Origin: Nostoc foliaceum FACHB-393
GTDB lineage: Bacteria; Cyanobacteriota; Cyanobacteriia; Cyanobacteriales; Nostocaceae
Direction: 5' to 3'
Assembly: GCF_014698505.1 (NCBI RefSeq)
Contig: NZ_JACJTD010000008.1
Coordinates: forward strand, 62,001 to 126,000
DNA length: 64,000 bases
A program made the translations under genes and the position numbers. The notes beneath the pieces were generated by a model. That model did no database searches and was not told the DNA's origin. It worked only from the letters and a program-made list of their open reading frames with translations. This document shows positions 46,628 to 56,500 of the stretch, in pieces; the stretch's first letter is position 1; every line of letters starts with the position of its first letter.

Positions 46628-49600
46628 TTAAGATTCGTCGTTAAGTAAATTTTGGGCGCAAGCTAGTTGCAATTGAATGATTTCGCTCATTTGCTGACTG
46701 TAATCTTGTCTAGCTTGTAAGAAGGCTGTGTGTGCTTTAGTTATCTTTGAATTATTAGCATTGAGCTTTTGATACTGGGTCTTATTTAAATCGAACATGC
46801 TGATGATGCTACTAATTTTTTGAGTTCTGACGGGTGGGAAAGAAACAGGAATTGGCTGTTTAATTGCGCTTGACTCAGAAGATTGTAATTGTTCTCTCGG
46901 TTGAAAAACGTTATCAATGATATTTTTCGGTTTTACTTCTTCTGGCTGAGGCAAGATGTTAGGGGAATGACTTTCTTGTTGGGTTATGTGGTTGGAAGTA
47001 TTAAGAAATTCTGTGATTTCAGATTGTTGAACATTAGGTATGTTTGGATGCTGTATTTTGAAACGTTCGCTCCTAAGATCCCCAGCGAAATCTTCAACAA
47101 GTTTACGATTTTCTTCGCTCAAAATTGTAGCAGCGATCGCTTTCCCACCCAAGGTAACTGTTCTCAATGTTGCTTTATTTTGATTAGCAGTGTCTTGGGC
47201 TGTGCAGTACAACGGTGATAAATCCACATTCACCTGATGACTGAGTAGTTTTGCTAATGCTTTGACCATCGAAGCATGGTCATCCATCCCTCTACGATTC
47301 AGAGAAACTGTGATATGTTCTTTGTTGCCAAGGATTTTATCAATCCATCGTGAACAGACACTACCCGCGCCCGCTTCTAGAAATATTTTGACCCCATCGC
47401 CGTAAACACGATTTACTAATTGCGGAAAATCAAGTTCTTGGCACAAACCTTTGGCGATGTTGTGAGCAATGGTATCTCTTTCAAGTGCAACTGGTTGATA
47501 ATCGGCGGCAGAATAAAACACAATACCGGGAAGATTTTGTGATGGTAAGCTGTTTACCTTCTTGATTTCCTCGAACTGCGATCGCATCGCTTCACAATGT
47601 ATCACATGGTCGAAGGGAGCAGGGAAAGAATTGCAACCTAAAGTCGCAATCACTCGCTTACAGGCGGCATCTTCACCAGCAATTAATACTTCTTCTGGTG
47701 TGTTAATTTGAGTTAAGTAGACGTGATTCTCATGTTTCAGGCATTCTCTAACTTGCGATGGAGTAGCCATGAGAACATAGGTATTCCAAAAATTGTTGTT
47801 TGGTAAATCGGTTAATCCCCAATATTCACGCACAGCATTTTTCGGCCCAGATAATTTATCGCCAAATAGAGGTGATGAGTTTAAGGTATTACTTCCACCT
47901 TCAAAATCACTCCAAACTCCTTGGGCAACCATCATACTAGTTTCACCCAAGCTATACCCAAATACAGATTGCGGCTTGACTTTAAAATCATCTCGGAAAA
48001 TTGCTGTCATGTATCTAGCAAAGGCGATTTCGCTTTCAAACATTGCTAGTGAATCATCTAACAATTGCTTTTCGAGAGTTTCTAGTTGCCTGGTTGTCAA
48101 TTTAGGTAAGCTTCTGGGATAAACCAGCTTTTCAACATCGGCAGCCCGATTGTAGAGATTGTTACTTTTTAAATCCTCGAAGACTTTAGGAAATAAGCGA
48201 AATACGGTGCGACCAATGCCAATATAAGAATTGACTGCTGCGGGATAAACGTAAGCAACTGCTCCAGTTTTGCCCAATGGTTTCGCTGTGAAATAACTAC
48301 CTAGTGGCGTTTGCCAATCTGTGCCGTTTTCAAAGGCATTATTTACACCTTTGCGGGCAGATTCAATTTCTTTGAGTAAATCTTTTGTGTTACGTCCAGT
48401 GATTGATAAGACGTATTTTGGATTAGATTGCTGCTCAAAGGTAGCGAATGTTTCGCTGGCGGTAGCTGATAAAGAAGAACTGGCTTCTATGGATTTTTGG
48501 AGATGGTTTAAGATATCGGGTATAGTGGAGCGATCGCTAACTGCGATAGGGAACAGATGAAAAGGCATTTGTTGCAAATATCTGTTGTCGCGCTCCTCTT
48601 GGCTGGGTTCCTCCGATAAGATTAAATGGGCGTAACTGCCATCTATACCCATACTATTAATTGCTGCTATTCTGCGTGTGCCGCCTTTATCGACAAACCA
48701 AGGTCTTGATTCCATTGCCACATAGAAGGGACTACCTTCCCATACTTGCGGTGTTTTGACACCAGACCATTTTGGTGTGGCAGGAATATACCTGTAATAA
48801 AGACAGAGAGCTGTTTTGATTAAGCTAGCAATTCCCGATGCTGTATAGGTGTGGCCGATATTGGCTTTGACGCTACCTAATGCACAGTGCAAACCATTGC
48901 CCACTTTCGGATAAGCTTGCAGTAAACCTGTAATTTCCGCTTCATCCTCCTGGGGAACGCCACTACCGAAGACTTCCACATAGTTAACTTCTGTGGGTTG
49001 AATCTCCGCCATCTGGAAAGCTTGTTTGCAGACATTGCTGATAGCTGAAGCATCAGGTTTTACCAAAGCATCACTCAAAGTAGAATTACCTTGTGCGAAA
49101 CTCATGGCATCAATTACTGCATAGATGCGTTCATTATCTTCTTTAGCAGCTTCGTAGCGCTTGAGAACAACTGCACCCGCACCTTCGCCAACCGTCCAGC
49201 CGTTAGCTTGTTGGTCATAACCCAACGTATTGACACCCGTATTAATTGGTGCAAATTGGCTGCGGAATAAGACATTTTCCACGCCACCGGCTAAATCTAC
49301 CGCACCAACAACCACCGCGTCTACTTCTCCAGTAGCGAGTAACATTTGGGCAACTTCCAACGCTTTGAGGGCAGAATTTTCGCCAGCGCTGACGGTGAAT
49401 GCAGGGCCAGTGAAATTCCACAAAGCAGAAATGCGACTCGCCATGATGTTGGCGATGTGACTTACATATTCGCCGATTTCTACTGGTTGGTGAATGCTAT
49501 CTTTGACGATGGTTTCCAGTTGGGAAAGCTGTTGGGCAGGTAGAGAAATTCCTTGGTTGAGTAAGCCGTCCTTAACTTGCCAAGATAGATTCCATCTTTG

Positions 49601-51376
49601 CTGTAGCTGATGCACAGAGAATTCTGTCTCGGCAGCGACAATCACAGCCACATTGCCACCCTCCTGTAGTTTCGCATCTTTTACGGCGCGATCGCTAACT
49701 TTCAGGAGCAACAATTGTTGTGGGTTTAATTTCTCTATCTCATTCGGTGGTATTTTGCACGATAAAGTATCGATTTCAAAATCCTTGATATATGCCCCTA
49801 CTGGTGCTTTCCCGTCTGTTAAACCGTACTCTTTCAGGACATTTTCTTGATTTTCTATACCATGCCATCTTTGAGGCGGTAAAGAAGTAAAATGCTGTGT
49901 TCCATCATAAATACTGCGTTCAAAAGCATCCAAACCATTGCAGTTACCGAAAAAGGCATCCATGCCAACAATGGCAACTTTGGTAGGTGGAACAGGTGGA
50001 GTTGATTCAACAGATTCTGGTGTAGTTCCTTGTTCTAAAATCAGATGAGAATTAGTACCGCCAAAACCAAAAGCACTGATAGCCGCTCGTTTAATTGGTG
50101 CGTTATTATTTGGCCATGCTGTAGCTGTTCTAACAATTTTGTCGGCAGAAATTGTACCTTTTTCTGAAGTTAAAGGTTCCGAAACATTCATGGTTGCTGG
50201 AATTACACCATGAGACATACTCAAAATCACTTTAGTCAAGCCAACCATGCCGGCAGCAGTTAACAAGTGACCAGTATTTGCCTTAGCAGAACCCACCAGA
50301 GGCGCAGCTTGATGTTGACCAAAAAATGTTTCGATGGAGTTGAATTCGGTTGTATCTCCTAGCAATGTGCCAGTGGCATGACACTCTAGATAATCGATGC
50401 TTTTTGGACTAAAATTTGCCTCATTGTAGGCTCGTTCAAAAGCTAAGGTTTGTCCTTTAGGATTCGGACTTAATAAATGCTTCCCTTTACCATCATTCGA
50501 GAGTCCATTACCGCAGATAGTGGCAAGAATATTATCACCATCTCTAACGGCATCAGAATATCTTTTCAGCATCACCATCCCAACACCATCGGCGGGAATT
50601 AACCCTCTAGAAGATTTATCTAAGGGGCGGCTAATGCCGTTTTCTGCATACCCTTGAACACCGGAAAATAACATCCGCACAAATAGCGAATCTGCACAAC
50701 TGATGGCTCCAGCTAACATAACATCAGCTTTGTGTGACCATAAATAATGAGATGCTAGTTTAATCGCGTAAAATGATGATGAGCAAGCAGCATCCAGACA
50801 TAAATTAATCTGCGATAGCGATAGAGCTTGAGCTACGATAGATGCTGGTAAACCAGATATCATCGCATTGTATAAAGATGCTTTAGTTGCACTTGGTACA
50901 GCTAAATTAAAGTCTTCATACTGCAAAAGTTCTCTGACAGCAGGATTAATAGCTTGCTGGTAAATTGGAGAGAATAATTGATTAGATAGTTTTGTCGGGA
51001 ATGACAAATTACCTAAAATTACGCCACATTTTGACAGAACAGTTTGATTACCCCAATAACCACTTTGTAAAATTGCTTGTTTAGCGGCATACAATGACCA
51101 TTTGAAGGTGTTATCTAAACTAGCAACAAATTCTGATGGTAGATTGTATTCAGATGGATTAAACTGGAAGTTGCGGATGTATCCGCCTTTGAGGGAATAG
51201 GTTTTGTCTGGTGTACCTTTGACTGGATTGTGAAATATTGTCGGATCTACTCCGATTTCTTCGACGGTTGCAGAGGATGTTGAATCTTTTTGATTAACGA
51301 TGTTTTGCCAGTATTCTTCAGGATTCTTTGCATCGGGGAATAGGCATGATAATGCGATGATGGCTATTTTTTCCAC
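46628..51376 (-). CDS. Heterocyst glycolipid polyketide synthase: KS - chain-length factor - AT
   Basis: A 1582-aa PUFA-synthase-like enzyme. KS1 (~1-440) is complete: Cys in CLDAACSSSF (~196), His in ECHATGT and SAKANTGHL. A second KS-like domain (~465-925) has lost the cysteine (TVSAGENSAL at ~663) and the first His (FGSGV), so it looks like a chain-length factor; SVKANIGHT remains. An acyltransferase (~1040-1400) has GYSLGETSMM (Ser ~1142). The last ~180 residues are Gln/Asn/Ser-rich with a coiled end. It corresponds to PfaB/C-type proteins, and may match Anabaena HglC (and neighbours) in fused form. It probably elongates the chain with HglE. It is 220 bp downstream of the KR-DH gene. Confidence 0.87.
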   Translation of the reverse strand: MEKIAIIALSCLFPDAKNPEEYWQNIVNQKDSTSSATVEEIGVDPTIFHNPVKGTPDKTYSLKGGYIRNFQFNPSEYNLPSEFVASLDNTFKWSLYAAKQAILQSGYWGNQTVLSKCGVILGNLSFPTKLSNQLFSPIYQQAINPAVRELLQYEDFNLAVPSATKASLYNAMISGLPASIVAQALSLSQINLCLDAACSSSFYAIKLASHYLWSHKADVMLAGAISCADSLFVRMLFSGVQGYAENGISRPLDKSSRGLIPADGVGMVMLKRYSDAVRDGDNILATICGNGLSNDGKGKHLLSPNPKGQTLAFERAYNEANFSPKSIDYLECHATGTLLGDTTEFNSIETFFGQHQAAPLVGSAKANTGHLLTAAGMVGLTKVILSMSHGVIPATMNVSEPLTSEKGTISADKIVRTATAWPNNNAPIKRAAISAFGFGGTNSHLILEQGTTPESVESTPPVPPTKVAIVGMDAFFGNCNGLDAFERSIYDGTQHFTSLPPQRWHGIENQENVLKEYGLTDGKAPVGAYIKDFEIDTLSCKIPPNEIEKLNPQQLLLLKVSDRAVKDAKLQEGGNVAVIVAAETEFSVHQLQQRWNLSWQVKDGLLNQGISLPAQQLSQLETIVKDSIHQPVEIGEYVSHIANIMASRISALWNFTGPAFTVSAGENSALKALEVAQMLLATGEVDAVVVGAVDLAGGVENVLFRSQFAPINTGVNTLGYDQQANGWTVGEGAGAVVLKRYEAAKEDNERIYAVIDAMSFAQGNSTLSDALVKPDASAISNVCKQAFQMAEIQPTEVNYVEVFGSGVPQEDEAEITGLLQAYPKVGNGLHCALGSVKANIGHTYTASGIASLIKTALCLYYRYIPATPKWSGVKTPQVWEGSPFYVAMESRPWFVDKGGTRRIAAINSMGIDGSYAHLILSEEPSQEERDNRYLQQMPFHLFPIAVSDRSTIPDILNHLQKSIEASSSLSATASETFATFEQQSNPKYVLSITGRNTKDLLKEIESARKGVNNAFENGTDWQTPLGSYFTAKPLGKTGAVAYVYPAAVNSYIGIGRTVFRLFPKVFEDLKSNNLYNRAADVEKLVYPRSLPKLTTRQLETLEKQLLDDSLAMFESEIAFARYMTAIFRDDFKVKPQSVFGYSLGETSMMVAQGVWSDFEGGSNTLNSSPLFGDKLSGPKNAVREYWGLTDLPNNNFWNTYVLMATPSQVRECLKHENHVYLTQINTPEEVLIAGEDAACKRVIATLGCNSFPAPFDHVIHCEAMRSQFEEIKKVNSLPSQNLPGIVFYSAADYQPVALERDTIAHNIAKGLCQELDFPQLVNRVYGDGVKIFLEAGAGSVCSRWIDKILGNKEHITVSLNRRGMDDHASMVKALAKLLSHQVNVDLSPLYCTAQDTANQNKATLRTVTLGGKAIAATILSEENRKLVEDFAGDLRSERFKIQHPNIPNVQQSEITEFLNTSNHITQQESHSPNILPQPEEVKPKNIIDNVFQPREQLQSSESSAIKQPIPVSFPPVRTQKISSIISMFDLNKTQYQKLNANNSKITKAHTAFLQARQDYSQQMSEIIQLQLACAQNLLNDES

Positions 51377-51463
51377 GATTTATATGCTCCGAGTTTGGGT
51401 ATTTAGCAAGAGATAATTAAAAGGCAGGATTTACGCTGTTCCCCAAACTTTGAAGTGGCAAGT

Positions 51464-51572
51464 TATAGCAATCCTATTTGAGTTGTGATAAATACTCTTT
51501 TTAACGAACCGCAAAGGACGCAAAGGACGCAAAGAAGAGAAAGAATCTCACAGGGATTTTAGGAATGCTATA
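51464..51572. mobile_element. MITE-like element between the KR-DH and KS-CLF-AT genes
   Basis: Inverted ends TATAGCAATCC (51464) and GGAATGCTATA (to 51572; one mismatch) enclose the AACCGCAAAGGACGC core and an AAGAGAAAG tract. The 109-bp element contains no gene. A closely related copy in opposite orientation is at 53447-53563. The TATAGC ends suggest a TA-targeting element, which is inference. Confidence 0.65.
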
Positions 51573-51596
51573 GGTGTTGAGTTTTAAAGAAGATTA

Positions 51597-53324
51597 CTAG
51601 CTTCTGAGCATTTTCATTGACCAAATAATGGCATGAGCGCCGAGCATTCGTGAATAGATTTTACCTTGGCGGTCGTGTATGATAAAGTTTGCGATCGCAC
51701 TACTTGGTGTCTTAGCTAATACTTCACATGAAACGTAAAATGTTTCGTTATGTGGTATCATCGCAAATTGTTCAAATTTTTCTACTTTTCCAGGTAAACA
51801 ACCTTCTTCATGAAAGTGTTGTGTCCAAACCCATAAGGCGTGCATACTCAAGTCAGTGGTGTAAGGATTTACCCATTGCACCGGGAATTGTCCTTGTTCT
51901 TGTGCGCTGAGTTCTGGCCAAAGACATTCTGTAGTAATTTTTTCAGGGCTAATGTTTAAGACTCTTTTGATTTCTTGAAAAGCCGGGCCATGAAATAATG
52001 TAGCCCCACCATTTTGATAAAAATCTTTTCCTGTAGCGGTGATAATATTATCTTCTTCGAGATTGAGAGATTCATAAGTGGGTACATCTGGGATTTCTCG
52101 CTGGAGATTGAGTTGAGCGCTAAAATGAAAATGGATTCTGCCTTGTGGATTTTTGCTCGAAATTTTGGCTTTAAGTTCGATTCTTTCAAGATTAACTTTA
52201 GAAATTTCTTCTATTTCTAAAATATGTTCCTCTGCTAATGTCTCATTGAAAGTAATCCCCTTCAAAACTTTAAAATCTTGGTAATTAAACAACCGATAAC
52301 CAGGATATAATTGCTCAGAAGCATTGATAATCCAAGTCATTGCACAAGTTGCTGGTAAAACTGGAGAGCCAGCAATAGTATGATCGTGCAAAAATGGATT
52401 AGCCTCCAATGTCATTTGGCGACGAATACGATGGGTTCGTAGTTCTAAATCTAACTCCGCCGCAAGTGGAACGAGTGGGCTGCCAATGACAACTTGTGAG
52501 GTTGCATGGTTGGTATTATCCATTTCTTTAACGAGCATTTGTGCCCCAACTGCAATCGGAATTATTTCAATTTTTCGTTCTTGAAAAATCTTCTTTAATT
52601 CTGCTGTCACCATGCCACTATCCCAAGCGCCCCAGTTGATAGCGACTACATGACACGAGGGATAAGTTTGCTTAAATATATGGGCTGATTTGTTCAGAAT
52701 TTCATTTGCGATCGCATAATCAGATTGTCCAGGATTTCCGTAAAAGCCTGTTACTGAAGAAAACAAAACTAAATGCTGAAGTTGATTAGGGTTGACGCAA
52801 GTTAACAGGTTTTCTAAACCTTGAACTTTGGCGGTGTAAACTTTTTCAAAATCCTCTTCTGTTTTCTTTTCAATTAACTTATCAGCTAAGTTTCCCGCGC
52901 CGTGGATGATTCCGGTAATTGGGCCAAGATGTTGCACAGCAGTAGCAAGTTTTTCTTGTAAAGCTTGTGTATCTGTAACATCGACGCTGATATATTCTGC
53001 TTTAGCTCCGGTTTTTTCAATTGCTGCTAGGGTCTTTTTAATTTCGCGGCTGGAGGTAACTTTGTTATATATTTTTTGCACATTCATGGGTGTGGGCTTC
53101 TCTCCTTGAGAAAGAAGATTTTCCATGATGCATTTTTTCAATGCGGAATCATCAGAGTTTTGAGCAAAATCTGGCTCGGTTTCTAATAGTTCGGAGCGAC
53201 CGAGGAGGATGAATTTGCAGGGTTGCTGTTGGGCTAATCTGATAGTACACTCAGCCGTAATCCCTTTTGCACCGCCGCTCACGACAAAGACAGATGATGG
53301 ACTAAGCTGGGCTGTTTGTGTCAT
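51597..53324 (-). CDS. Ketoreductase-dehydratase of the heterocyst glycolipid pathway
   Basis: A 575-aa protein. Residues ~10-270 are the catalytic half of a polyketide ketoreductase: FVVSGGAKGITAECTIRLAQ, then HGAGNLADKLIEKKTEEDF, and LVLFSSVTGFYGNPGQSDYA with the Ser-Tyr-Asn active site. Residues ~290-575 are a hot-dog dehydratase with HDHTIAGSPVLPA (catalytic His ~312) and FHGPAFQEI. The structural half of the KR is not here but at the end of HglE, so the reductase seems split between two proteins. The ATG at 53324 has GAGGA 6 bp upstream and replaces a longer frame starting in repeat sequence. It may correspond to Anabaena hglF or hglG; the exact equivalent is uncertain. Confidence 0.85.
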   Translation of the reverse strand: MTQTAQLSPSSVFVVSGGAKGITAECTIRLAQQQPCKFILLGRSELLETEPDFAQNSDDSALKKCIMENLLSQGEKPTPMNVQKIYNKVTSSREIKKTLAAIEKTGAKAEYISVDVTDTQALQEKLATAVQHLGPITGIIHGAGNLADKLIEKKTEEDFEKVYTAKVQGLENLLTCVNPNQLQHLVLFSSVTGFYGNPGQSDYAIANEILNKSAHIFKQTYPSCHVVAINWGAWDSGMVTAELKKIFQERKIEIIPIAVGAQMLVKEMDNTNHATSQVVIGSPLVPLAAELDLELRTHRIRRQMTLEANPFLHDHTIAGSPVLPATCAMTWIINASEQLYPGYRLFNYQDFKVLKGITFNETLAEEHILEIEEISKVNLERIELKAKISSKNPQGRIHFHFSAQLNLQREIPDVPTYESLNLEEDNIITATGKDFYQNGGATLFHGPAFQEIKRVLNISPEKITTECLWPELSAQEQGQFPVQWVNPYTTDLSMHALWVWTQHFHEEGCLPGKVEKFEQFAMIPHNETFYVSCEVLAKTPSSAIANFIIHDRQGKIYSRMLGAHAIIWSMKMLRS

Positions 53325-53366
53325 AAATCCTCGTGAATACCTGCATAAATTGGGTTTTTTGATATA

Positions 53367-53522
53367 CGAACCGCAAAGGGCGCAAAGGACGCAAAGTAAG
53401 AGAAATAGGCAATATTCTTGTAGTAGCAAGAAAGTAAAAAGATACTAATAGCAGTCTTAAAAATTTGTGAAATTCTCTGTTTATTTCTTTTCTTTGCGCT
53501 CTTTGCGTCCTTTGCGGTTCGG
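53367..53522. repeat. Inverted pair of AACCGCAAAGGACGC repeats
   Basis: CGAACCGCAAAGGGCGCAAA at 53369 and its near-complement ending TTGCGTCCTTTGCGGTTCG near 53521 form ~35-bp imperfect inverted arms. In RNA this would give a long stem between hglE and the KR-DH gene. The second arm is part of the MITE-like element 53447-53563. Confidence 0.7.
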
Positions 53523-53563
53523 TAAAAACAGGAATTTTCACAACTCAAATAAGACTGCTATAT
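53447..53563. mobile_element. MITE-like element between hglE and the KR-DH gene
   Basis: Inverted ends AATAGCAGTCTTA (53447) and TAAGACTGCTAT (to 53563) flank the repeat core in reverse orientation relative to 51464-51572, to which it is related along its length. CACAACTCAAATAAGACTGC and its complementary counterpart in the other copy (TATTTGAGTTGTG) show they are the same family. Confidence 0.65.
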
Positions 53564-53574
53564 CAAAGAACTAA

Positions 53575-56500
53575 TTAATCGGCGATAATGGTGACTCGTC
53601 CTTGTGAGCCGTAGCCAACTTCACTTATATAAAGGTTGGGATCGTGAAGTTCGGCGATGATGTTTTGTACTGACTGTTTAGCATCAAGTCTGGGGCTTAG
53701 GTCGATCGCACGAGTAAATACTTTTGGCCATTCCCATCTCAGAGTTTTGGTTAATCCAAATAAACCAGCGCCGATCGCACCGAAGTTGACTTTGTACTCT
53801 AACCCAAAGGCTCCATCAAGGTGAGCAACTGTGCAGAAACAACTACGTCCATGCTTTGCGGCTTCGTTTAGAGAGGGTTTCAGGTGTTTCGCCATCAAAA
53901 ATACGTGCTTGACGATCGCCTTTTCTGATTCGTTATAAGAAATACTTCCGGTGTGATTTCCTACAAACATCGGATGGAGATGGATGAAGGCCCCAATCGT
54001 TCCGCAGTGAGATGCGATCGCTTGCAATTGTTGTTGGAGATGTTCTTCACTCAAGTTTGCTAAGGTGACGCGGGTTACTCCTGTGGGTAAGGGCGCTTGC
54101 TGGGCGATGAGCGATTGGGGGAAGCTGATAACTACTACTTTCCAGCCTTTCTCGATTAGGGATTCAGTTAATTTATAGGTGGTGAGGGAACCATCATCGG
54201 TGATTAAACCGATGTGTCCCTCTGGTAATGGGAAATCCAAGTAATCTGGCTGTGGTAGACTTCTGAGTTTGACCGGATGGCGCTGGATAGTATGCTCTAA
54301 TTCCGGTGGTTGTTGGACAAACTCAGGCTCAGACTTTTTTTTTTCACCTCCAGCCAACTGCTGTAGGTAATCGACTATTTGACCGATGGTGCGGAGGTCT
54401 CCAAGTTCTTCGATATTTGGCTTGGGTAAGTTGGGGTACATTTCTTGCATCGCCCCTAAGATTTCTACCCGTTTAATCGAGTCAATTCCTAAATCAGCCT
54501 CCATGTCCATTTCCAGTTCCAGCATCTCGACTGGATAGCCGGTCTTATCGCTGGTGATGGCTAACAGGGTTTCACCTAAGTTTGCAAATTCATCACTTGT
54601 AGCGGGAGCAACTTCTGGTTCTGGAGTGAATGCGACAACTACGCTTGGTTCCGGTGCAGCGACTACCTCAACTACTGGTGCAGCTTTTACTGGAATCTCA
54701 GTTACTTGTTGTATTTCGTGAACTGCAATTTCTACCGAAACACTTTTGGAAGCGTGAGATTGCAGATACTCGACAACTTGACCAATGGTGCGTTTTTCTG
54801 ACAGTTCTTCTAAATTGGGCTTGGGTAGGTTAGGGTACATTTCTTGTAGCGCCCCTAAGATTTCCACCCGTTTGATAGAGTCAATCCCTAAATCAGCCTC
54901 CATGTCCATGTCCATTTCCAGCATTTCGACTGGGTAGCCGGTCTTGTCGCTGGTGATGGCTAAGAGGTTTTTATCCAAGTCAACAATATCGATGGTTGCG
55001 CCAGATACAGGTGCAGCAGTTGTAGGTGCTGGTTCTGCAACAACTTCCTTGACTGGAGGTGAGCTAATTTTAACTACAACCTCAGCTTGAGGTTCTACTA
55101 TTGGGACAGGTGGCGCGACTACAGGCTCAACTGTCTCGACAGTGGCGAAATGGGGCGTAGGAAGTGGGGAGTAGGAAGTTTCAGATACAGGCTCTACAGC
55201 AGCCGGCAGAGGTGCTTGGGTAACATTTAAGCCATTTTTAGCTACAGGCTCAGTTACAGGCAAAGGCTGGCTTTCTACTATTTTGGTAGTAGCGGGTACT
55301 GGTGCATCAGTAACAGTTGTTTCTGTTGTGAATGAAGTGAAATGATGTTTTACCTCATTTAATTTCTCTGTTAGTTGACTTGCTCCCTCACCTGAGATGA
55401 TTTGAGAATACTCTTGCTGGATGAGTTGGAAAAAGCTCTTAGTATATTCCAGTTGCTCTTGGAGATATTGCTCATGGATGCGTAGGGTTTCACCTTGTTG
55501 GGAATGAAACTGCATCATGCTACGCTCTAAGCTTTCCATGACAACTAGCTTCATTTTGGCAGTTTCGGCTGTTGATTTACTTTCGCTCAACAAGGAATTC
55601 TGCTGCTGCATCAGTTGGAAAAACGCTTTGGCGTATTCCATTTGATGGTTGAGATAAGTACCGTGAACTTGTAAATTCTCGGCTTGATTTTCCTGGAACT
55701 GTGTCAGGAGATATTCTAAACTTGCTAAAAGTTGTTCGTAATTTGTAAGTTTTTCTGGTGTTGGTTGCATCTTAGATTCCTGGACTGGTTGTGACAGGGT
55801 AACAGGATTCATCTGTTGCTCTGGCTGGGTGATGATACTAGCAGTCACACCGTTCATTGCTGGGGTAAGTTTTTTATGTCCGTTAGTCTCTATCACTGCT
55901 ACAGGTGGAGTCACACCTGGGCTAGTAAACAAAGGAGCCGCAGTTTCAGAATATTCAGGGGTGGGAAGGTTTGCTGTCACAGCAGGTAATGTGACTTTGT
56001 GCCCATCCTGCAAAGCTAGAGCAAAGGCGTTTTTCGTTTTTTCGGATCTGTAGTTGATGCCGTTTAAACGGACATTTAATGTCTTCTTCGTCTCAATTGG
56101 GGGGATAGTTTGGGGAAGTTGGTAAGGATCGAGGTTATTCAAAGCCAAACCAATCACTCGCAATTGCACAACTGCTTCTCGCAAGGAGCGATCGCTATTC
56201 TTTTGAGTGCTAGGGTTCAAAGATACGGTGATGTGTGGGCGATCGCCAAGAATCTCTTTCACTAAGTTACTAAGAATTCTCCGAGGCCCAAATTCAACAA
56301 AGCAAGTACCACCCGCCGCATAGATATTTTCAATTTCCTGCTTAAACAGCACTGAGTTGGAAAGGTGCGTTTCCAGAATCTTTTGAATACCTTGGGCTTC
56401 CTTGGGATACTGCTTACTAGTAACGTTGCTGTAAACAGGGATTTTGGGACTTTGGAATTTAACTGACTTGGTAGCGATCGCAAAGGATTTCTGAGCAAAG

